From contig NZ_CALKZP010000015.1 in NCBI RefSeq assembly GCF_938002845.1, forward strand, positions 10,224-74,223: 64,000 bases of DNA, in the 5' to 3' direction. This DNA comes from an uncultured Campylobacter sp. (lineage in GTDB: Bacteria; Campylobacterota; Campylobacteria; Campylobacterales; Campylobacteraceae). Shown here piece after piece: positions 53,104 through 60,813 of the stretch; the stretch's first letter is position 1; the number at the start of each line of letters is the position of its first letter. Below the pieces are notes generated by a model. It was not told the DNA's origin, searched no databases, and saw only the letters and a list, made by a program, of their open reading frames with translations. A program made the translations under genes and the position numbers.

Positions 53104-54324
53104 ATGAACGACGAATTTTACATGGATTTGGCGCTGCGTGCGGCGTGGCGCTATCAGGCCTTGACGCTACCCAACCCCGCCGTGGGCTGCGCGCTGCTGG
53201 ATAAGAGCGGCAGAGTTCTAAGTATAGGCGCGCACAAAAAAGCGGGATTTTTGCATGCCGAGGTAAACGCCGTTTTTGCCGCGCTGTGCGATCTGGACGT
53301 AAATTTTGCGCAGGATTTCGCTTGCGAATACGCCCGCAAATTCGGCGTAAAATTTCAAAACACAAAAGCTCTAAAAAGCGCGCTTTTGCAGCCGAGCTTC
53401 ACTTATGATTTTATCCTAAACCGCCACGGCGGGCTTTTGGGCGGCGCTTGCGCCTATGTCACGCTTGAGCCCTGCGCACACCGCGGCAAGACCCCGTCTT
53501 GCGCCGAGCTTTTGGCGCAGCTCGGACTATCGCGCGTGGTAATCGGCGCGCGCGATACGAACGCGCAGGCTGCGGGCGGCGCGGAAATTTTACGCCGCGG
53601 GGGCATAGAGGTGAAATTTGACGTTTGCCATACCGCGGCAGCGGAGCTTGCGGAGCCGTTTTATCTGGCGCGCGAGAGCAGCTTTTGCTTCATCAAAATC
53701 AACGCTGCGCTAAACGGCGTGGTGCATGGGCGGATCGGCAGCGAGAAGCAGCGCGCGTTCGTGCACGAGCTGCGTGGCGTGTGCGACTACGTAGGTGTGG
53801 GCGGGCAGACCGTGCGCGCCGACAGACCGACGCTGGATGTGCGTGCGGCCAAATCTGATGAAATTAGCGCTTTGGTGGGCAGAGCCGATATGCTGGCGCT
53901 AAATACTCGTGCTCCCGAGCTCGGCGAAATCAGTGTTTCGGCACGCGCCGATAAATCGGCGTTAGACGCGCGCGTTGCGCCGCAAAATCTAAAGCCGCGC
54001 GCGCCCGATGTTTGGATATACTCGCACCGCGCGCTTTTGGATTTTGATGAAAGCATTCCACTTTTCGGCGTCGCAGGGCGCAAGGTGGAGGTCTCGCAGT
54101 CGCTGCCCGCGGACGCGAAAATCACGATGATAGAGGCGGGGGCGAGCTCGTTTGACGAGTTTGCGCAGTTTGCGAGCCACGCGCTTATTTTTTACAGTGC
54201 ACAGATGAGGAACGCGGGAAATTTCAAAGCAAATGCCGCTCTACAGCCGCTTTTTATCTCCAGCGCAAGCGATCCGCACCTAGAAGCGAACGAATTCTAC
54301 GGCTGGTTTAAAATTTTAAAGTAG
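53104..54324 (+). CDS. ribD: Bifunctional riboflavin deaminase/reductase RibD
   Basis: 406 residues. Deaminase half: TLPNPAVGCALL, zinc ligands in HAEVNAVFA and TLEPCAHRGKTPSCAELL. Reductase half from about residue 190 (FCFIKINAALNGVVHGRIGSEKQRAFVHELR). Catalyses steps 2 and 3 of riboflavin synthesis. The stretch between HAEVNA and PCAH is about 70 residues, about 50 longer than in E. coli RibD (FAQDFACEYARKFGVKFQ...), an insertion. The Shine-Dalgarno is weak. Confidence 0.93.
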   Translation: MNDEFYMDLALRAAWRYQALTLPNPAVGCALLDKSGRVLSIGAHKKAGFLHAEVNAVFAALCDLDVNFAQDFACEYARKFGVKFQNTKALKSALLQPSFTYDFILNRHGGLLGGACAYVTLEPCAHRGKTPSCAELLAQLGLSRVVIGARDTNAQAAGGAEILRRGGIEVKFDVCHTAAAELAEPFYLARESSFCFIKINAALNGVVHGRIGSEKQRAFVHELRGVCDYVGVGGQTVRADRPTLDVRAAKSDEISALVGRADMLALNTRAPELGEISVSARADKSALDARVAPQNLKPRAPDVWIYSHRALLDFDESIPLFGVAGRKVEVSQSLPADAKITMIEAGASSFDEFAQFASHALIFYSAQMRNAGNFKANAALQPLFISSASDPHLEANEFYGWFKILK

Positions 54325-54403
54325 AGCAAGATAGTACTGTAGCTGCAGAAATAGTATTTTAATCAAAATCTTGTGTTTACCCGGTAAAAAAGCAGTAGCG
54401 ACT

Positions 54404-54931
54404 TTAAATATCTAAACATAGTATCGGTATAATCACAAAAAACGCGATTATAAGCAGTACGATCAATAGTGCTTTGTCAATTTTGGAGTATTTTTTGATA
54501 CTGCAATTTTGCAAAAATTTCCCAAGTTCGTATTCGCTATTCCTAAATAGCCGAGCTGTCCAAATTATCCCTAAAAATAGACACATTGCTGAAAATGCCG
54601 CATTTGACTTTTGCCATACGAATATACCGAAGATCATAAAAAACGATAGTATGCTTACGATAAATATACCTATAGTCGCAAAAGCAACGAAAAATATGAA
54701 ATTTAGCTCGCAATCGATGCCTAAAATGCGAAAGTCGATAATTTTATCGGCAATATAAAATGCTAAAATTATCGTTAGGATAGCTTCTGCGATCTGAACG
54801 TCTAAGGAAGCATAATGCAAAAAAGGTGCGTCAAAAATCATACCTACGCGTAATAAAGTAAAGCCGAGCGAGAATGAGAATACGCCCGTCAGTACGATAC
54901 CTAAAAGTAATTTGTAGAAATATATTTTCAT
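54404..54931 (-). CDS. Hypothetical membrane protein, paralog of 55536-56114
   Basis: 175 residues from MKIYFYKLLLGIVLTGV after AAGGATTGCG; five membrane helices. It shares LNFIFFVAFATIGI and the R-x-S-x-YELGKFLQ motif with the gene at 55536. No named family. Confidence 0.6.
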   Translation of the reverse strand: MKIYFYKLLLGIVLTGVFSFSLGFTLLRVGMIFDAPFLHYASLDVQIAEAILTIILAFYIADKIIDFRILGIDCELNFIFFVAFATIGIFIVSILSFFMIFGIFVWQKSNAAFSAMCLFLGIIWTARLFRNSEYELGKFLQNCSIKKYSKIDKALLIVLLIIAFFVIIPILCLDI

Positions 54932-54993
54932 ACGCAATCCTTAAAATTCTGCGAAATTATACGCAATAGCAGCTTAAAATTTTGATCGCAAAT

Positions 54994-55377
54994 TTAGCGT
55001 AAGCTTTGAAATTTTTCACGTATGCCGCAAGCAACGGCGCAGAGCGAGTATAAAAAACAGATATATGCCGCAAGCGGGACAAAAGCGACAAATCCCGAAG
55101 CATAAACTAAAGCGACTAGCACATATGTGGCATTTGCCAGCGCAGGTATGCTATAAGTCCAAAGCTCTGGCTTTTCAAAAGGGGTGTCGATAGCGTTAAA
55201 ATACAAAGCTAAATTTACGACAAGCAGTAGAAAAAATATATAGTTCTTTTTCATAAAAGGAAAAGCGGCGCAAACCAAGACTACTATCAAATTTAATGCG
55301 ATAAGAAAACCTATGTAATTAATATCTATAAAGGCGCAAAGTAAGCCTAAAATCGCGATTAATATATGTCGTTTCAT
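54994..55377 (-). CDS. Hypothetical membrane protein (127 aa)
   Basis: Four membrane helices, starting MKRHILIAILGLLCAFIDI. Lies between the two paralogous membrane genes on the same strand. No family recognised. Confidence 0.55.
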   Translation of the reverse strand: MKRHILIAILGLLCAFIDINYIGFLIALNLIVVLVCAAFPFMKKNYIFFLLLVVNLALYFNAIDTPFEKPELWTYSIPALANATYVLVALVYASGFVAFVPLAAYICFLYSLCAVACGIREKFQSLR

Positions 55378-55535
55378 AACCGATTGCCGTCCTTTTTAAT
55401 TCCTGTAATTATAATGCGTAGGTTTAAATTTTGATAAAAAAGTATTCCGTGCTTAAAATTTTGTCGCGCCGTGCGGGCGATCTACGCCTATGAAATTTAG
55501 CGCAGACAGACGAAATTTAAACTGGGCGCTTAGCT

Positions 55536-56114
55536 TTATTTAGATTCAAAAACGATAAAGTTTAGCCATATTATTACGCCTATAAGCAATAAAATAGACG
55601 ATAGTGTTTCGTTGGCATTCCAGCGCCTTTTTAGACTAACAATTTGTAAAAATTTACCGAGCTCGTAATCGCTTTTGCGAAATGAAAATGCCGTAGAATA
55701 GGTGCCTATGAATAATATCACGGCGGATAATATCGCTATTAGTTTTTTATCCAGATCCAGACCAAATAGCATAAAACCGAATACTATGATATAAGTAACG
55801 GCGGTAAGCGCTAAAATTCCTATCGTCGCAAAGGCGATGAAAAATATAAAATTTAGCTTGCGATCGACCTCTTTGACGTAAAAATCGCTCAAACTGCTGC
55901 TGATATAAAAGGCGAATAGCTCAAGAATCGCCGTCGTAAAAGGCAGACGAATATCGCCCGGAAATAAAAAATATCCCTTCAAAAGACTCATAAGATCGAT
56001 ATTTGAAATATTTTCAATATGCCACGAAACAACGTAAAATGAAATCACAAAAACCGCCAAAAAGACGTTGCCCAAAAGGAACTTGTAAATTAGGTATTTT
56101 ATGTTTTTGCGCAC
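55536..56114 (-). CDS. Hypothetical membrane protein, paralog of 54404-54931
   Basis: 192 residues, GTG start after GGAGCCAAG. Five helices; shares KLNFIFFIAFATIGI and RKSDYELGKFLQIVSLKRR with its paralog. Function unknown. Confidence 0.6.
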   Translation of the reverse strand: MRKNIKYLIYKFLLGNVFLAVFVISFYVVSWHIENISNIDLMSLLKGYFLFPGDIRLPFTTAILELFAFYISSSLSDFYVKEVDRKLNFIFFIAFATIGILALTAVTYIIVFGFMLFGLDLDKKLIAILSAVILFIGTYSTAFSFRKSDYELGKFLQIVSLKRRWNANETLSSILLLIGVIIWLNFIVFESK

Positions 56115-56719
56115 CTTGGCTCCCTAAAATTTCGCGAGATTATACGTCAAATTTGCTTTTAACCGCCTCAAATCGGCAGGAAAATTTGATGAGTGAAATT
56201 TAGCCAAAATTTTAATGTGTAGTTTAAATTTGCGGTTTTATTTACAGCTCAATTCGCGGCGCGGAATTTTAAAATTTAGTGGTGCGATATGCTTGGCTAA
56301 ATTAAAAATGTAGCGCGCTATGTCATTTTAGCGCTATTAAAATGAAAGGCGTTTGGCTAAATTTAAAACCACTCCGTGCCGTCCGATAAATTTCGCTGCA
56401 TTTGCTAGCCTGCCGCTTCGGTCAAATTTAAAATTCTGCAAACGCGTATAGGCGCCGTTTTGAATGGTGCGGCGACCCGCTGCGTAAAATTCTACTATTT
56501 TGCGCGTACAGCGCCTGATTTTGAAATGGCGTCCGCGGGGCGAAATTTTAAAATTCCACCACGCGTAGGGATTTAAAATTTCATAACGAGCGCAAAATTT
56601 TAAAATTTGAAACCTCAAAATTCTAAAATTCCGAAATCTCGCGGCGCAGGCAAATTTAGAATTTAAAACTCAAGCCAAATTTTAAATTCTAAATTGAGCG
56701 GAATTCCAAATCCAAAAAT
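56115..56719. other. Gene-free spacer rich in AAATTTTAAAATT words
   Basis: About 600 bases between two minus-strand genes. A 93-codon minus frame here (56337-56618) is built from AAATTT words translating to ILKFCARY- and NFKISP-like text and is not taken as a gene. No RNA gene seen. Confidence 0.5.
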
Positions 56720-57676
56720 TTAGTGATGATGCCCCAAATGCCCGCCCGCGGCATTTGATCTTACTTCGCAGATGAGCTCGCCGTCGCATTCGTTATCGCT
56801 GCTCTCACACTGCAACGTCGTGTGCGTGATGCCCAGATGCTCCATTTCGTGCGATATTTCGCGCAAGATCCGCTCCGCCTCGCGCACGCTCAGCTCGCCG
56901 CTGACCACGATATGCGCCGTGAGCGCGTTTGCGCCGCTCGTGATGCTCCAGACGTGCAGGTCGTGCACCGAGAGCACGCCGTCCACGCCCCTGATCTGCG
57001 CGACGAGCCCGTCTAGGCACACGCCCTTTGGCGAGCCCTCCATCAGGATATTTAGGCTGTCTTTTAGCACGCCCCAGCCGCTTTTTACGATTAGCGCGGC
57101 CACGAGCACGCTAGCCGCCGCGTCCGCCCAGCCCCAGCTAAAGCACATCATCAGCACGGCCGCCGTGATCGCGCCCACCGAGCCCACGGCGTCGCCGAGT
57201 ACGTGCACATAGGCGCCGCGCATATTGACGTTTTCTCTCACGTCGCCGCCGCGCAGCATATATAGCGCCACGATGATGTTTATAGCAAGGCCCAGCGTGC
57301 TGATGGCGAGCATGCCCGCGGTGGCTACCTCGGGCGGGTTTTTCAGGCGTCTGGCCGCCTCGATAACGATCAAAACGGCGATCGCGACGAGAGCGAGAGC
57401 GTTTATCGTCGCGGCTAAAATTTCGATCCGCCTGTATCCGAAGGTCTTTTGCAGATTGCCTTTGCGTTCGCCGAATTTAAACGCAAATAGCGAAAGCCCG
57501 AGCGCCGCAGCGTCTGATAGCATGTGCCCGGCGTCTGAAAGCAGGGCGAGCGAGTTCGTCGCGAAGCCGCCCGCGACCTCGATCAGCATAAAAGCGGATA
57601 TTATAAGGAAGGAATTTCTCAAAACGGTTTTATTTGATGTGTGCGAATGTGCGCAATGGGCGTGATTTTCGTGCAT
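56720..57676 (-). CDS. Cation diffusion facilitator (zinc/cadmium/cobalt exporter)
   Basis: 318 residues from MHENHAHCAHSHTS after AACGAGGTCAAA. His-rich N-terminus, six membrane helices, metal site residues in SLALLSDAGHMLSDAAAL (HxxxD) and HVLGDAVGS (HxxxD), and a cytoplasmic C-terminal domain with HDLHVW and C-terminal HLGHHH. CzcD/ZitB-like proton-coupled efflux of divalent metals from the cytoplasm. Confidence 0.93.
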   Translation of the reverse strand: MHENHAHCAHSHTSNKTVLRNSFLIISAFMLIEVAGGFATNSLALLSDAGHMLSDAAALGLSLFAFKFGERKGNLQKTFGYRRIEILAATINALALVAIAVLIVIEAARRLKNPPEVATAGMLAISTLGLAINIIVALYMLRGGDVRENVNMRGAYVHVLGDAVGSVGAITAAVLMMCFSWGWADAAASVLVAALIVKSGWGVLKDSLNILMEGSPKGVCLDGLVAQIRGVDGVLSVHDLHVWSITSGANALTAHIVVSGELSVREAERILREISHEMEHLGITHTTLQCESSDNECDGELICEVRSNAAGGHLGHHH

Positions 57677-57728
57677 TTTGACCTCGTTTTTCGGCAAATT
57701 TTAGGTACATTATACCCCAAAAAAGCGC

Positions 57729-57863
57729 TTAAATTTTATCTATATCGCCTTCCGGCTCGGCGCTTGTGTACTTGCCTATGTCTTTTAACTTGCTAAACTC
57801 TTCCACTAGCCTCGGCGCGTCGTTGGGACTGATCCCGAGCGTCTTAAATGCGCTATTTTGCAT
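57729..57863 (-). CDS. Small protein of 44 residues
   Basis: MQNSAFKTLGISPNDAPRLV then a charged helix and an acidic end (EPEGDIDKI). CGAAGGATTTTT is a good ribosome site. Soluble, no membrane helix. It lies between the CDF gene and the cupin promoter. No family known to me; coding because of start signal and ordinary codon use. Confidence 0.5.
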   Translation of the reverse strand: MQNSAFKTLGISPNDAPRLVEEFSKLKDIGKYTSAEPEGDIDKI

Positions 57864-57946
57864 AAAAATCCTTCGGTTAAAATCGCGCGGATTTTAGCTG
57901 ATTTTAAAATTTGCGTCAAATTTTTTGAAAATTTTTGCTGTAACTC

Positions 57947-57975
57947 TTGACATTACAACAAAATTTGACTATACT
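57947..57975 (+). promoter_or_regulatory. Consensus sigma70 promoter of the cupin gene
   Basis: TTGACA (57947-57952), 17-base spacer, TATACT (57970-57975). Such a full -35/-10 pair is unusual for Campylobacter. The spacer contains CATTACAAC, which recurs in the inverted repeat just downstream. Confidence 0.7.
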
Positions 57976-57985
57976 TCGTTCATCA

Positions 57986-58008
57986 GTTGTAAGTTATAAC
58001 ATTACAAC
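57986..58008. promoter_or_regulatory. Candidate operator (inverted repeat GTTGTAA...TTACAAC)
   Basis: A 23-bp imperfect palindrome with perfect 7-bp arms, centred about 22 bases after the -10 box, overlapping the early transcribed region. A further half-site (ATTACAAC at 57952-57959) lies in the promoter spacer. It fits a repressor site; the nearby Rrf2 regulator (60244) is the obvious candidate. Confidence 0.6.
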
Positions 58009-58031
58009 AAAAAAATTACAAGGAGACAAAG

Positions 58032-58406
58032 ATGTCAAACTACAAGATCGTTTCAACGAAAAGCGAACCAAGAGTCGAGCTAAAAGAAGCTCTAGGCTTA
58101 AGCGGCTGTGAGCTTTCTATCAACGAGCTTCCCGCAAACGCGAGCGTGCCGTTCGTGCATTCGCACAAGCAAAACGAGGAGCTTTACTTGGTGCTAAAAG
58201 GCGGCGGCACGCTCTTTATCGACGGCGAGGAGAAGGCGGTCAAAGAGGGCGATGCGATCCGTATCGATCCGGCAGGCAAAAGATGTTTCAAAGCGGGCGC
58301 GCAAGGGATGAAATTTATCTGTATCCAGACTAAACGCGGCAGCCTGGAGCAGTACACTAACGGCGACGGCGTGATAAACGACGATGTAAAGCCTAGCTGG
58401 CTGTAA
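58032..58406 (+). CDS. Cupin-domain protein
   Basis: 124 residues. Single cupin barrel with metal-type motifs FVHSHKQNEELYLVLKGGG (HxHxxxxE) and GDAIRIDPAGKRCFKA. Enzymatic or sensor role unknown. Preceded by AAGGAG. It has its own strong promoter with operator, and is followed by the Rrf2-linked reductase, so probably part of the same stress response. Confidence 0.85.
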   Translation: MSNYKIVSTKSEPRVELKEALGLSGCELSINELPANASVPFVHSHKQNEELYLVLKGGGTLFIDGEEKAVKEGDAIRIDPAGKRCFKAGAQGMKFICIQTKRGSLEQYTNGDGVINDDVKPSWL

Positions 58407-58621
58407 AATTTCGCAAGATAAGCGCGCAGCAAAGCGCGGGCGTAAATTTTAAATTGCAAAGCGCGGCAAAACGACGCCCTGTGTGGCGGGCGCATCGGCT
58501 GCGACGACGACGATAGGTGATCGTATGATAGAGTATATCAGTCGCGGCGGAAGTGAATTAGCTTGCAGCAGCGATAGGCGGCTGTGTGAGTAAACAAAAA
58601 TCTAAATTTAAAGGATAGAAA

Positions 58622-59257
58622 ATGAAAAAAGTAGCAATCATCGGAGCAAACGGAAAATCAGGTAGCGCGCTAGTCGCGGAGGCGCTAAGGCAGGGCTACG
58701 ACGTAACGGGCTTCGCGCGAAACAAAGAGTATAAAAACGGCGCCATCAAGCTCGTGCATAAGGACGTTTTCGAGCTTAGCAAAGCCGATTTGGCGGGCTT
58801 TGACGTCGTCATCAGCGCGATCGCTGCATGGACGCCGCAGACCTTCCCGCTTCACGCGAAAATGACGCAGCACATTGCGGAGCTGCTAAGCGACACGCAG
58901 ACGAGACTTTTCGTCATCGGCGGCGCGGGCGTGTTATACACAGACGCTTCACGTAAGACGCGCCTGATGGATACTCCGAGCTTTCCGGCTGAGTATATGG
59001 GCGTAGCCGAGGCGACTGCGGCGAGCTACGAGGTGCTAAAAGCGAGCAAAAATTTGATCTGGACCTACGTGATCCCCGCCGCTGAATACGACGCAAACGC
59101 CGCTCGCACAGGCTCATACGTCCTCGGAGGCGACGAGCTGATCCTAAACGGTAAAGGCAAAAGCTACATCGGCTACGCAGACCTCGCGCTCGCCGTAATA
59201 GACGAGATCGGGGCGCAAAAATTTATCGGCAAGCCGTTCACGGCGGTCGGCGAATAA
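58622..59257 (+). CDS. Rrf2-linked NADH-flavin reductase-like protein
   Basis: 211 residues, atypical SDR/NmrA-like fold: KKVAIIGANGKSGSALVAEAL (Rossmann GxxGxxG), FDVVISAIAAW, RLFVIGGAGVLY and WTYVIPAAEYD. The family (YwnB/COG2910) is often encoded next to Rrf2 regulators, as here. Probably binds NAD(P)H; the substrate is unknown. AAAGGATAGAAA ribosome site. Confidence 0.85.
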   Translation: MKKVAIIGANGKSGSALVAEALRQGYDVTGFARNKEYKNGAIKLVHKDVFELSKADLAGFDVVISAIAAWTPQTFPLHAKMTQHIAELLSDTQTRLFVIGGAGVLYTDASRKTRLMDTPSFPAEYMGVAEATAASYEVLKASKNLIWTYVIPAAEYDANAARTGSYVLGGDELILNGKGKSYIGYADLALAVIDEIGAQKFIGKPFTAVGE

Positions 59258-59272
59258 TGTGGCGTTGCCGCG

Positions 59273-59383
59273 CGTAAATTTTAAACCGCGCGGCACGGCA
59301 AAATTCTAACGTAAATTTTAAATCGTTTAGCGCGGTAAAATTCTAACGTAAATTTAAAATTTAGCAGCAAAGCAAGCTCGGGC
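59273..59383 (+). repeat. Degenerate 37-bp tandem repeat
   Basis: Units start at 59273, 59310 and 59347 with CGTAAATTT; the first two end GGCAAAATTCTAA and GGTAAAATTCTAA. The third is diverged. Confidence 0.55.
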
Positions 59384-59387
59384 TTTA

Positions 59388-59510
59388 ATCAAAATTTAGC
59401 GCCAGGACAGAGCCTATGTTTGAATTAAAATTTAGAGCTAGAGCTAGCTACAGCTTGAAATTAAAATTTAGCAGCTGGGCAAACTCAAGCTAGAATTTAA
59501 AATTTAACGG
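59388..59510 (+). repeat. Degenerate 36-bp tandem repeat
   Basis: Units start at 59388, 59424, 59460 and about 59496 with AT(C/T)AAAATTTAG or a close variant, each followed by a variable AGCT/GCTAG-rich half. Confidence 0.55.
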
Positions 59511-59960
59511 CGACGGTAGCGGCGACCGCACGGTTATTAATGATGGTTGTGATTGCGTTGCAAAACATCGGTAACGATTGTATTCGAATAATAGCGGCGG
59601 TGGCGATAGCAGCGATTGTATTCGCGACAACGGCAGCAGTGGCAATGAGCAGCGGTAGCGGCTGCAACGGCGGTAGGCGACAGCGGCACGGGTGGCGGTA
59701 TTAGCGCCAGCCGTAATGCAGCGGGCGGTAGCGAGAATATAATGAACGGCAGCGCGGCGACTGCAAACAATAGCCGTAAAGATAATGAGCGATGGTAGCG
59801 TAGCGGCAAGCAGCAATAGCGATCTGCTGTAAATATAATGTGAATGGTAGCAGCGAGAGTAGTAGTAACGGTGACAATGGCGGCAAAGATAATGTAGTAG
59901 TAGCGACGATAGCGGTAGTAGCGGCAGACGGGGATAGTCGCGCTATCAGTATAGGCGATG
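59510..59960 (+). repeat. Triplet-rich low-complexity region (GGC/GGT/AGC/GAT/AAT)
   Basis: About 450 bases of RNY-like triplets which read as G, S, N and D in shifting frames broken by stops (NSGGGDSSD, DNGSSGNE, GSSESSSNGDNGGKDN). It looks like a decayed Gly/Ser/Asn/Asp-rich coding repeat or an expanded simple sequence. It is not a gene now. Confidence 0.5.
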
Positions 59961-59979
59961 CGAGGCCTGCTATGTCGCG

Positions 59980-60210
59980 GATGAAATTTAGGCGCGATTA
60001 AAATTAACATCTAAATTTTAAAAAAATAGCCTAACAGATGAAATTTCGGAACGATTAAAATTTAATATCCGAATTTTAGAAAGATCGTTTGGCTGATAAA
60101 ATTTAGACACGATTAAATTTAAGGTTAGAATTTTAAGAAAATCGCTTGGTGGATTAAATTTTAGCGAGATCTGAAATTTAGCGGCCGAGTTTAAGGAAAA
60201 TTTCGCTTAA
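59980..60210 (+). repeat. 57-bp tandem repeat, four copies, upstream of the Rrf2 gene
   Basis: Units start at 59980, 60037, 60095 and 60152 with GAT(G/A/T)AAATTT, then CGATTAAA and a GAATTTTA(A/G)AAA block. Periods 57, 58 and 57 bases. It ends about 33 bases before the regulator's ATG, so it covers the promoter region. Confidence 0.7.
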
Positions 60211-60243
60211 ATTCTAAAACTCAGATCCAAATCAAGGAGCGAA

Positions 60244-60654
60244 ATGCAAGTAGGTATAAAATTTTCACTCGCGGTTCACATCATGCTTTGCGTCGCGTAT
60301 TTTCGCGAGGAGAAGGTCACGGGCGATTTCGTCGCCGCAAGCTCGGGGATAAACCCCGCCATCGCGCGCAAGCTGATCTCGCAGCTGAAAAACGCAGCCT
60401 TGGTGCTCACGACTGCGGGCGTGGGCGGCATCACACTAGCTCGCGACGCGCGGCTCATCACGCTTTTAGACATTTACGAGGCGGTGAGCGAGGAGAACGC
60501 GATGTTTCGCCTACACAAAGGCTCGCCAGCCGCCTGTCCCGTGGGCGGCAAGATCGAGGCAGTACTCACGCCGCGCTTTGCTCGCATTCAGAATGATTTT
60601 AAAAAATCCCTATTCGGCGTGAGCTTGGCGGATCTTTTGAGCGATCTAGAATAA
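60244..60654 (+). CDS. Rrf2-family transcriptional regulator
   Basis: 136 residues: winged helix (GIKFSLAVHIMLCVAYF...AASSGINPAIARKLISQLKNAALVLTTAGVGGITLAR) and effector part (ITLLDIYEAVSEENAMFRLH...CPVGGKIEAVL). It has one cysteine (in SPAACPVGG), so an iron-sulfur cluster of the IscR type is unlikely; it resembles YwnA/NsrR relatives acting through a thiol. Probably controls the cupin and the linked reductase. AAGGAG ribosome site. Confidence 0.85.
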   Translation: MQVGIKFSLAVHIMLCVAYFREEKVTGDFVAASSGINPAIARKLISQLKNAALVLTTAGVGGITLARDARLITLLDIYEAVSEENAMFRLHKGSPAACPVGGKIEAVLTPRFARIQNDFKKSLFGVSLADLLSDLE

Positions 60655-60780
60655 AGCTAATTAAAATTCTAAATACGCATTTATCTTCTAAACTTGCTAA
60701 AATTTCAAGGCTTGCGGGCTAAATTTATATAAAATTTTACCCGCCCGCCATGTAAAATTTCGGTTTAATTTAATCTGAGA

Positions 60781-60786
60781 TATAAT
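60781..60786 (+). promoter_or_regulatory. Putative -10 box of the R-M-S gene
   Basis: TATAAT 27 bases upstream of the ATG, with T-rich DNA upstream. AAAGGAGATCA is the ribosome site. Confidence 0.55.
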
Positions 60787-60813
60787 TCAACTTAAAATTT
60801 TTAAAGGAGATCA

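Larger units (their letters stand above)
59258..60243. other. 1-kb spacer built of successive tandem arrays
   Basis: Between the reductase gene and the Rrf2 gene. In order: a 37-bp array, a 36-bp array, a GGC/AGC/GAT/AAT triplet-rich stretch, and a 57-bp array ending about 33 bases before the Rrf2 start. I see no gene. Confidence 0.6.

Noticed and set aside
59273..59510. CRISPR-like 36/37-bp periodicity
   Set aside because: Units are directly adjacent and all parts are related; there are no unique spacers and no cas genes nearby.
59537..60010. 157-codon minus-strand frame rich in R, Y, C and L
   Set aside because: It is the complement of the triplet-rich repeat, has no start signal, and the text is low-complexity.
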